Below are positions 1 through 5,443 of a DNA stretch of 8,943 bases, piece by piece. The translations under genes and the position numbers were made by a program. The DNA is taken from positions 1 through 8,943 of the forward strand of contig JAIRWZ010000053.1 of the NCBI GenBank assembly GCA_031268615.1. The letters are read 5' to 3'. The notes beneath the pieces were generated by a model, which had not been told where the DNA came from, did no database searches, and worked only from the letters and a program-made list of their open reading frames with translations. Positions within the stretch are counted from its first letter, which is position 1; every line of letters begins with the position of its first letter. This DNA is from Actinomycetes bacterium. GTDB lineage: Bacteria; Actinomycetota; Coriobacteriia; WRKU01; WQUG01.

Positions 1-1
1 A

Positions 2-1681
2 GCCTCTCTCACGGTAAGTAATGTGGTTTTGGATGGAGGGGCGGTCTGGACTGAATCCGGAACCAATAGCGGCAAGGTGGGCGTATCCACCTTGATTAGC
101 AATTCTGGAGAGCTTCGGTTGGATAAAGGAACCATTCTGCGTAACAACGATGTCTTTGATATCGGCGCAGTAGGAGGCCTTATACAATCGTGGGGTAACC
201 TTGTCATCGACGGAGCATCGCTCTACGGTGGCAGAGCCGCTACCGGAGGCGCACTGTTTTCCGACGGTGGGGTCCTGAACTTAAAAAGTGGCTCCATATA
301 CGAAAATCAGGGTATGTCTGACGCGGGCGGCGCCCTCTATCTCCGAAGAAGCTCGACCATCATGGAAGACGGTTTTGAAATCCACGACAATATATTGTAT
401 GGAGAGGGAGGTGTGGAACAAGCCGTTGGTGGTGCGGTGTATATACAGAATCAGGCCTCTACGTTTGAAATGAGGGGTGGCAAGATGTACGGAAATACCG
501 CTGGTACCACCACCCGACCCGGTTATGGTGGAGCCATTGGCATGAACGGAGGTGAGATCACTATTTCCGGTGGTGAAATCTATGACAACAAAGCCAGTGA
601 CTGGGGTGGCGCAATATACTATGGCGCTTATAGCAGCGCCTACGGTGACAGCACTTTCACGATGACAGGCGGTATCATCCGAAACAATACTGCGCGTGTT
701 GCTGAAGGCACCAGGTACCGTAACTATGGAGGCGCAATCTTTGCCTATAACATGCTGGGTACTCGTTTCCATGTGTTCACCAATATCTTAGGAGGCACCA
801 TTACCGGAAATAAGAGCGATTCACAGGGGCTTTCGGATGCGATATATGCCAGCTGCATTTTGCGGCTCAGTGATGAAGCTGTTGTCAATGGCACAATTTT
901 TCTGCCGCAGCGTGGAACGTATAGACCCACCAATGTTACGATATCGCTGATTTCAATGTCTCCGTCTACGTCTACCACCTATACTTGTGCGACTGACCCC
1001 ATTTTTGACAGCGCCAATGGTCGGGTTGTCGTAGAGCCGGGCAGCTTCGATTACAACGACGTGACCCATGAGCTTACTGACGCGGAGCCGTATGTTGACC
1101 GGTTTTCTCATATCACCAAAGGGGTCATCACCGGCAGCTCAAGCGAAGTGCCCAGTCCTTCGGGTACGCTCGTGCTGGGAGCCTTGCCTCCTGAATATTC
1201 TATTACCGTAGAAACTGATGGCAATGGGACGGCTGCTGCCAGCGCGTCGGTCGCTCAAGCGGGAAAGAAAATTTTGTTGACGGCAACGCCGAGCACCGGT
1301 TATCAATTCAAAGAATGGCAGGTGGTGAGCGCTAACGTAAATATCGACGACGATACGTTTGTCATGCCTGCGGATGATGTGACGATTAAAGCTATCTTTG
1401 AGAAAAAAGTGGTACCAGGAAATATTCCCGAAACACCTGACGACAGCACGCCAACCATTCCGGTGAAGCTTCCTGTTACAACCGATGATCGGGGTTCGGT
1501 CAAGGCTCCTCCTCTTGATGGTCTGCGTCCTGTAGACATTAACAAAAAGAGTGGGGATTTTACGGCGCTCTGGGGTCTGGGCCTACTTTTGCTGGGGGCC
1601 GTGGTACTATTGGTTCTGCGGCGGAACATGCAATCAGATACGGTTCAAACAACATGTTCTGCTACCACTGAGCATGACTGA
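2..1681 (+). CDS. Beta-helix adhesin-like surface protein, 5' partial
   Basis: The frame is open from the window edge (codons before the GTG at 23 read ASLTVSN without a stop), so the true start lies upstream; 559 residues are visible. Residues 1 to about 300 are imperfect repeats rich in GGA(I/L/V)Y, SGGxIYxN and FxMxGG patterns, typical of right-handed beta-helix proteins of the Pmp/adhesin kind. About residues 399-470 match a divergent InlB B-repeat: YSITVETDGNG, then LTATPSTGYQFKEW, then VTIKAIFEKK. A Pro/Thr/Asp-rich spacer follows, then one membrane segment at about 519-539 (LWGLGLLLLGAVVLLVL) and a basic RRN stop-transfer end. This fits an exported, C-terminally anchored surface protein. 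There is no canonical LPXTG next to the membrane segment; an LPVTT lies roughly 35 residues before it. Base composition is visibly more AT-rich than the genes to the right. The ligand is unknown. Confidence 0.85.
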   Translation, partial: ASLTVSNVVLDGGAVWTESGTNSGKVGVSTLISNSGELRLDKGTILRNNDVFDIGAVGGLIQSWGNLVIDGASLYGGRAATGGALFSDGGVLNLKSGSIYENQGMSDAGGALYLRRSSTIMEDGFEIHDNILYGEGGVEQAVGGAVYIQNQASTFEMRGGKMYGNTAGTTTRPGYGGAIGMNGGEITISGGEIYDNKASDWGGAIYYGAYSSAYGDSTFTMTGGIIRNNTARVAEGTRYRNYGGAIFAYNMLGTRFHVFTNILGGTITGNKSDSQGLSDAIYASCILRLSDEAVVNGTIFLPQRGTYRPTNVTISLISMSPSTSTTYTCATDPIFDSANGRVVVEPGSFDYNDVTHELTDAEPYVDRFSHITKGVITGSSSEVPSPSGTLVLGALPPEYSITVETDGNGTAAASASVAQAGKKILLTATPSTGYQFKEWQVVSANVNIDDDTFVMPADDVTIKAIFEKKVVPGNIPETPDDSTPTIPVKLPVTTDDRGSVKAPPLDGLRPVDINKKSGDFTALWGLGLLLLGAVVLLVLRRNMQSDTVQTTCSATTEHD

Positions 1682-2663
1682 CAGATTACAGAACATAGTT
1701 GACAACTTGCCACTGCTGGCAGACTTCGGTTTTGCCTCGGTGCTGCTGGCTGTGCCCGCAGAGGGCGCATTGCGCGTGGTGGCCTCTCATCGTTCGACCA
1801 CCGCTGTAGCGCCGATGGTTGCTGACTTGAACGGTACCTTGTTGGATGCAGAGGTTGAAGGTGAGGCCTATGCTGCTTTTGCCGCTGGAGAAGCCATCGT
1901 CGCCAAAAGCCCTCGCGAACGCGAAAGGGTTAGCTTTGTCCCACAGGCGCACCCCGTTTTCGAAAACGGCAAGATGTCCAACGCGGCGCCTATCGCTGTC
2001 ATCATTCGTCATATTGCCTTGGCTGCCAGCGAGAACCCCGGTCGTATGGAAGCAGAGTTTTCCGCTATGGCAACCACTATCACGCGCGAACTGTGTATCC
2101 GTCCCTTGCTGACTATCGACGGGCAATACTTTTCCACTACGCGCTGCCCAGGGGACGGCATATTGCGCGTTGACGATACGGGCACGGTAGTCTACCCCAG
2201 TCCCAATGCGGTGGCCATTATGCGTCGTGCCGGTTTTGACCAACGGGTGCGGACGTCTCCGGTTTCGGCTTTGCCGGGAGGTGGCTTCGCCGTGACTCCG
2301 GTGCTGGGGATACACGCGGCCTTGACGCGCGAAACGGAAGTGTTAGGGCGTGTGTTGTCGTATCGCTCTATTGGCTTGGGTACAAGCGCCGTAGTTTTTG
2401 TTGAGGATGTGACCGAAACCCGTCGCCAGGAGGCGGAATTGGCTGGTCGGGACGACATTATCAAAGAGATTCGCGCACAAGTTCAACAGCTGTCTGACCA
2501 GTTGGAAACGCGCAAGGCGCTGGACCGCGCTAAGGCGATTTTGATGGAGCGGGGATTGAGCGAGGCGCAGGCGTTCTCGCGTCTGCAAAAGTCGGCAATG
2601 AATCATCGTAAGTCGTTGAAAGAAATTTCTGACGCGATTATCTTGTCAGATGAAATGCAATAG
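1674..2663 (+). CDS. PdtaS-like sensor + PAS + ANTAR RNA-binding antiterminator
   Basis: Cytosolic one-component regulator of 329 residues. Residues 1-145 resemble the N-terminal sensor domain of PdtaS-type histidine kinases (NLPLLADFGFASVLLAV; a late IAVIIRH). Residues about 157-252 look like the PAS domain of the same kinases (PGDGILRVDDTGTVVYPSPN, ending VVFVEDVTETRRQ). A kinase would continue with an H-box at about 265 (REIHHRVKNN in PdtaS). Here a coiled coil (about 253-282) leads into an ANTAR domain at about 269-323 (ALDRAKAILMERGLSEAQAF, then SLKEISDAII). ANTAR domains bind paired hexaloop RNA stem-loops and prevent termination; such a target lies directly downstream. ATG 1674 is chosen because similarity begins at MTDRLQNIVDNLPLL. 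A longer open frame back to 1551 runs through the adhesin's membrane segment. No good Shine-Dalgarno precedes 1674, and the gene overlaps the adhesin stop by 8 bases, suggesting translational coupling. Domain calls are by eye; the ANTAR call is strong, the ligand unknown. Confidence 0.9.
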   Translation: MTDRLQNIVDNLPLLADFGFASVLLAVPAEGALRVVASHRSTTAVAPMVADLNGTLLDAEVEGEAYAAFAAGEAIVAKSPRERERVSFVPQAHPVFENGKMSNAAPIAVIIRHIALAASENPGRMEAEFSAMATTITRELCIRPLLTIDGQYFSTTRCPGDGILRVDDTGTVVYPSPNAVAIMRRAGFDQRVRTSPVSALPGGGFAVTPVLGIHAALTRETEVLGRVLSYRSIGLGTSAVVFVEDVTETRRQEAELAGRDDIIKEIRAQVQQLSDQLETRKALDRAKAILMERGLSEAQAFSRLQKSAMNHRKSLKEISDAIILSDEMQ

Positions 2664-2671
2664 CCTATACT
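2643..2671 (+). promoter_or_regulatory. Sigma-A promoter of the HdrBC-glutamate synthase operon
   Basis: TTGTCA (2643-2648) is one base from the -35 consensus. A 17-base spacer separates it from TATACT (2666-2671), one base from the -10 consensus. The -35 lies inside the last codons of the ANTAR gene. Transcription would start near 2678, two bases before stem-loop P1, so the leader would begin with the ANTAR target. This is read from the sequence; the start site is unmapped. Confidence 0.7.
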
Positions 2672-2672
2672 T

Positions 2673-2688
2673 GTAACACTCTCGTAAC
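2673..2688 (+). promoter_or_regulatory. GTAAC-n6-GTAAC direct repeat, possible GlnR-type operator
   Basis: GTAAC occurs at 2673-2677 and 2684-2688, an 11-base period over the predicted transcription start. Actinobacterial GlnR boxes are built of gTnAC and GaAAC half-sites separated by 6 bases, so this pair fits in spacing and partly in sequence. A GlnR-like regulator is encoded at 8128-8829. No further half-site is seen one period to either side. The right copy also forms part of P1, so the repeat could be incidental. Confidence 0.3.
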
Positions 2689-2697
2689 GAAGCGAGA
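2680..2697 (+). promoter_or_regulatory. ANTAR target stem-loop P1 in the leader RNA
   Basis: TCTCG (2680-2684) pairs with CGAGA (2693-2697). U2685 and G2692 can close the loop as a wobble pair, leaving the hexaloop AACGAA (2686-2691). Loop position 1 is A and position 4 is G, the two invariant bases of known ANTAR targets. Eight bases separate it from P2. The only weakness is the U-G closing pair; without it the loop is 8 bases. Confidence 0.7.
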
Positions 2698-2705
2698 CAA
2701 ATCAG

Positions 2706-2719
2706 GAGCAATGGCGCTC
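2706..2719 (+). promoter_or_regulatory. ANTAR target stem-loop P2, overlapping the terminator
   Basis: GAGC (2706-2709) pairs with GCTC (2716-2719) around the hexaloop AATGGC (2710-2715), again with A at loop position 1 and G at 4. The 3' arm and the last loop base are also the base of the terminator's 5' arm (from 2715), so P2 and the terminator cannot form together. With only 4 pairs P2 should be weak unless protein-bound, as expected of an ANTAR antiterminator. Confidence 0.7.
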
Positions 2720-2756
2720 ACGAAACCCGACGAGGGGGTTTTCGTGGGCGTTTTTT
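2715..2756 (+). terminator. Intrinsic terminator in the operon leader (attenuator)
   Basis: The 5' arm 2715-2728 pairs with 2736-2750 over 14 base pairs: CGCTCACGAAA against TTTCGTGGGCG with one G-U pair, a bulged T at 2739, then CCC against GGG. The loop is 7 bases and six T's follow at once (2751-2756). It is placed to end the upstream ANTAR/adhesin transcript and to attenuate transcripts from the promoter at 2643-2671. Overlap with P2 makes it conditional. Confidence 0.9.
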
Positions 2757-2800
2757 ATATCCGGATTTTGCTTAGGGATGGCACCGCTTTAGAACGGAAA

Positions 2801-2811
2801 AGGAGGCAAGG
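2801..2811 (+). promoter_or_regulatory. Ribosome binding site of the HdrBC gene
   Basis: AGGAGG at 2801-2806 lies 13 bases before the ATG at 2820, longer than usual. A second, weaker AAGG at 2808-2811 is 8 bases away. No better start codon lies nearer, and the protein's first CCG-domain cysteine (Cys10) requires this start or one close to it. Confidence 0.6.
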
Positions 2812-2819
2812 TTCTCATC

Positions 2820-4136
2820 ATGAGTGAATATGCGGTTTTTTGGGGTTGCACCATACCGGCACGCTTCCCCTTTATAGAAAAGTCTACGCGTCTGGTGCTG
2901 GAAGGTTTGGGAACTGAGCTGCGTACCCTGGACGGTCATACCTGTTGTCCCGAGGGGACGCTGGTTAAAGCGCACAGCCCCGAGACTTTCTTTCTGGCGG
3001 CGGCGCGCAATCTGGCCCTGATTGAAGCGGCAGGTTTGGACGTACTCACTCCGTGTAATGGCTGTTATTCGACGTTTAAGGAGGCGCAGAGTCATCTGTC
3101 GGTGGACTGGCGGCAGCGCGAGGCCATCAACGAGCGGCTGGCCACCGTCGATTTGAAATATCGGGGGCGGCTGAACATCTATCATTTTGCCGAGTATTTG
3201 TCCGATATTGTGGGGGACGGCGTCGTCGCGTCCCGCGTGAAGCGGCCGTTGTGGGGTATGCGGATTGCCGTGCATTATGGCTGTCATTTGTTGCGCCCGC
3301 AACCGGCGGTGCGTTGGGACGACCCGCTGCATCCGACGAAAGTAGAGGCGTTGATTCGGGCCTTGGGCGCGGAGGTTATAGACTATCCGTCCAAGATGAC
3401 CTGTTGCGGGGGTGCGCTGGACCGTGTGGGGCAGCGGGATTCTTCGCTGGCCTTTGCGCGCAAAAAGTTGGGGGAGCTGCGCGAGGCGAAGGCCGACGCC
3501 TTGGTCGTGGTCTGTCCCAGCTGTTTCCAGCAGTTTGACCTGAATCAGGCGGCCATGGTGACGGCTGACGACCCTTGGAAACTGCCGGTCTTGTACTTAA
3601 GCGAGCTGATTGCGCTGGCATGGGGACATGGTGTTGACGAGCTGGGCTTGGGGCAGCACCGCGTGTCGGTCGAGCCATTTCTGGAGCGTCTGGAACATGC
3701 GGCGGCTGACAAAGAACATCTGGCACGACATTTTGATGTGGGGCTGTTGAATAAATGTGACGACTGTCGGGCGTGCAAAGACGACTGTCCGGTGGCAAAA
3801 ATTGACGCGACCTTTCGCCCCAATGACCTGATTGCGGATTTGGTGCGCGGCAAGATGGACGGGGTGGTGGCGAGTGGAGAGGCATACAAGTGCGTCGAGT
3901 GCTACAACTGTCAGGAGCTGTGTCACTCGCGCATTGGCATGACTGAAGTAATGCGGACTTTGAAAGAGATGGGCATTGCGCGCGGACTGGCGCCGGAAGC
4001 TGTGGTGACCGGGTACGAAACGGTCCTGCATACCGGCAGCCTGGGCAAGCCGCGGGCCGCGGCGCGCAAAAAGCTGGGACTGGGCGAGCCGCCGCTGGGT
4101 GGCGGCAATGTCTTGCAGGAATTGTTGGACTTGTGA
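2820..4136 (+). CDS. HdrB-HdrC fusion: heterodisulfide reductase-like iron-sulfur protein
   Basis: Predicted cytosolic redox protein of 438 residues. Two complete CCG domains come first: Cys10, Cys42-Cys43, Cys79, Cys82 (CX31CCX35CXXC) and Cys155, Cys195-Cys196, Cys232, Cys235 (CX39CCX35CXXC). In HdrB these spacings bind two non-cubane [4Fe-4S] clusters. An HdrC-like region follows with two CX2CX2CX3C motifs for cubane [4Fe-4S] clusters: Cys313/316/319/323 and Cys358/361/364/368. All ligands are present. The order (CCG first, ferredoxin last) matches a fused HdrB-HdrC and is opposite to GlcF/LutA-type proteins. No HdrA or other flavin subunit is in the window. As first gene of the glutamate synthase operon it may pass electrons to or from GltB2, or act on a thiol/disulfide; the substrate is unknown. 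Residues about 70-77 are encoded by a near-copy of the local repeat end (3029-3050), though GLDVLTPCNGCY also fits the family. Confidence 0.9.
   Translation: MSEYAVFWGCTIPARFPFIEKSTRLVLEGLGTELRTLDGHTCCPEGTLVKAHSPETFFLAAARNLALIEAAGLDVLTPCNGCYSTFKEAQSHLSVDWRQREAINERLATVDLKYRGRLNIYHFAEYLSDIVGDGVVASRVKRPLWGMRIAVHYGCHLLRPQPAVRWDDPLHPTKVEALIRALGAEVIDYPSKMTCCGGALDRVGQRDSSLAFARKKLGELREAKADALVVVCPSCFQQFDLNQAAMVTADDPWKLPVLYLSELIALAWGHGVDELGLGQHRVSVEPFLERLEHAAADKEHLARHFDVGLLNKCDDCRACKDDCPVAKIDATFRPNDLIADLVRGKMDGVVASGEAYKCVECYNCQELCHSRIGMTEVMRTLKEMGIARGLAPEAVVTGYETVLHTGSLGKPRAAARKKLGLGEPPLGGGNVLQELLDL
3029..3050 (+). repeat. Fragment of the palindromic repeat family inside the HdrBC gene
   Basis: These 22 bases match 7043-7064, the right end of the repeat element between gltB2 and gltB3, at 21 positions (T instead of A at 3036). 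The 14-base core TGGACGTACTCACT (3037-3050) is identical to 5406-5419 and 7051-7064. It is read as xLDVLT, the same frame that gives MDVLT at the other copies. No partner end lies nearby, so this is a single half. Confidence 0.6.
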
Positions 4137-4138
4137 GG

Positions 4139-4201
4139 ATGAGGATAGTGAACCAGCTAGTGACGACGGCAGACTCGGCAAGGGGAGAGGTGAACCGATG
4201 A
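4139..4201 (+). CDS. Possible 20-codon leader-like ORF before the membrane peptide
   Basis: ATG 4139 (or in-frame GTG 4148, behind GAGGATGAGGA) opens a 20-codon frame ending at TGA 4199-4201. That stop overlaps the ATG at 4198 as ATGA. The peptide (MRIVNQLVTTADSARGEVNR) is polar and not recognised. Its value may lie only in coupling translation from the HdrBC gene to the membrane peptide. No independent evidence shows that it is made. Confidence 0.2.
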   Translation: MRIVNQLVTTADSARGEVNR

Positions 4202-4275
4202 TGGGGATAAGTTTAATCTTGCTGATTGCGCTTGTGGTGCTTGTTGTGGTGGTCATTGTGGTGTTGAGCCGGTGA
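4198..4275 (+). CDS. 25-residue single-pass membrane peptide
   Basis: The frame reads MMGISLILLIALVV, continues with Leu, Val and Ile, and ends LSR: about 20 uninterrupted hydrophobic residues with one Arg at the C-terminus, i.e. a single transmembrane helix and almost nothing else. A good Shine-Dalgarno (GGGGAGAGG within 4181-4190) precedes ATG 4198, and the stop is 13 bases before gltB1. It fills the gap between the HdrBC and gltB1 genes in the same direction. No known family is recognised. It could tether an enzyme subunit to the membrane or modulate it; this is speculation. ATG 4201 is an alternative start. Confidence 0.5.
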   Translation: MMGISLILLIALVVLVVVVIVVLSR

Positions 4276-4288
4276 AAGGACGAAGCGT

Positions 4289-5443
4289 ATGTGTGGGCTG
4301 ATAGGGTTTTCTGATACGGCGGGGACGCGCCACAGCGGTGAAGCCGTGGTGCGGGCGATGGCGCTGCAACACGACCGTGGCAACGGGCTGGGCGCGGGCT
4401 ATGCTGGACACGGCATATACCCGGAGTTTCCCGACCACTATGCCTTTCACCTGATATACGAGACGCGCGAGGCACTGGAGGCGACTGAAGCCTTTATCGA
4501 CCACTACTATGACCTGGAACGTGCCGAGGCCCTTCCCACGCGGCGTACCACCGGTATCACCGACGCGCCGCTGCTGTGGCGCTACTTCGCCAAACCGGAG
4601 AGCAAGAAGTTGCGCGATTCGGGGATTAGCGACGACGACTATGTCGTCAATGCCGTCATGCACATCAACACTTCGATTGAAGGGGCGACCGTCGCTTCGT
4701 CCGGCAAGAATATGGGGGTCTTCAAAGGCGTCGGTTTCCCGGAAGAAATCGGGCATTTCTACCGCATAGAAGACTACGAGGCGCACACCTGGATTGCCCA
4801 CAACCGTTTTCCGACGAACTCTTTGGCCTGGTGGGGCGGGGCGCATCCCTTCTCGCTGCTGAACTATTCGCTGGTGCATAACGGCGAGATATCGTCCTAC
4901 GGCATCAACAAGCGCTACATCCGGCAGTTCGGCTACATCTGCACGATGTTTACCGACACCGAGGTTGCCGCCTACCTGTTTGACCTGCTGATACGTCGCC
5001 ACGGACTGACGGCAGAGCAGGCCTGCAAAGCGCTGGCGCCGCCCCTCTGGTCGCAGATTGACCGCATGGACGACAAGGCGCGCCACGACTACACGCTGCT
5101 GCGCGAAATCTATGCTTCGGCAATGCTGAACGGGCCTTTTGCAATCGTGCTGGGCACTGACGAGGGCATGGTGGCCTTCAATGACCGCGTGAAGCTGCGT
5201 CCCCTGGTGGCCGCGGTCGAGGGGACACAGGTGGCGGTCGCCAGCGAAGAGAGCAGCCTGCGCGAGCTGCTGCCCGCGCCGGACTTCCTTTGGGCGCCCA
5301 AGGCCGGCGAGCCGGTCATCGTGCGTCGGGGCCAGGCCTTCCAGCCACCAGTAGTGAGTACGTCCAAACCAGCGGGGTCGCCTGTAGGTGGCGCTGTTGC
5401 GTCGATGGACGTACTCACTTCAGAAAGCGAGGTGTCTGCATGA
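4289..5443 (+). CDS. gltB1: Glutamate synthase glutaminase subunit, archaeal-type split GltB1
   Basis: Class II (Ntn) glutamine amidotransferase of 384 residues, releasing ammonia from glutamine for the synthase subunit. The protein begins MCGLIGF, so Cys2 becomes the N-terminal nucleophile after Met removal. Family motifs are present: HNRFPTNS (171-178), LVHNGEISS (195-203), FTDTE (221-225) and VAFNDR (295-300). This corresponds to the first domain of the large bacterial GltB, here a separate protein as in methanogens. AAAGGA at 4275-4280 lies 8 bases before the start. The stop overlaps the next start as ATGA (5440-5443), so translation of gltB1 and gltB2 is probably coupled. The tail, about residues 355-377, is encoded by a palindromic repeat (5353-5419). 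It lies beyond the recognisable fold and reads Ser/Ala/Val-rich, ending MDVLTSESEVSA. The gene symbol follows common usage for split archaeal-type subunits. Confidence 0.9.
   Translation: MCGLIGFSDTAGTRHSGEAVVRAMALQHDRGNGLGAGYAGHGIYPEFPDHYAFHLIYETREALEATEAFIDHYYDLERAEALPTRRTTGITDAPLLWRYFAKPESKKLRDSGISDDDYVVNAVMHINTSIEGATVASSGKNMGVFKGVGFPEEIGHFYRIEDYEAHTWIAHNRFPTNSLAWWGGAHPFSLLNYSLVHNGEISSYGINKRYIRQFGYICTMFTDTEVAAYLFDLLIRRHGLTAEQACKALAPPLWSQIDRMDDKARHDYTLLREIYASAMLNGPFAIVLGTDEGMVAFNDRVKLRPLVAAVEGTQVAVASEESSLRELLPAPDFLWAPKAGEPVIVRRGQAFQPPVVSTSKPAGSPVGGAVASMDVLTSESEVSA
5353..5419. repeat. Palindromic repeat element A, in the 3' end of gltB1
   Basis: AGTGAGTACGTCCA (5353-5366) and its exact reverse complement TGGACGTACTCACT (5406-5419) bound a 67-base element. 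The interior (39 bases) differs from that of element B. The left end is read VST and the right end MDVLT, adding about 23 residues to GltB1 without breaking the frame. Confidence 0.8.

Noticed and set aside
1450..1625. LPXTG sortase signal in the adhesin (LPVTT)
   Set aside because: It lies roughly 35 residues before the membrane segment and lacks the final Gly; canonical signals lie just before the segment.
1551..1673. Longer N-terminus for the ANTAR protein from ATG 1551
   Set aside because: This stretch is the adhesin's membrane-tail coding region read in another frame; similarity to PdtaS-type sensors begins at ATG 1674.
5290..5439. Longer N-terminus for GltB2
   Set aside because: It lies wholly inside gltB1 in another frame. 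The ATG at 5440 has a ribosome site and directly precedes the ferredoxin domain.
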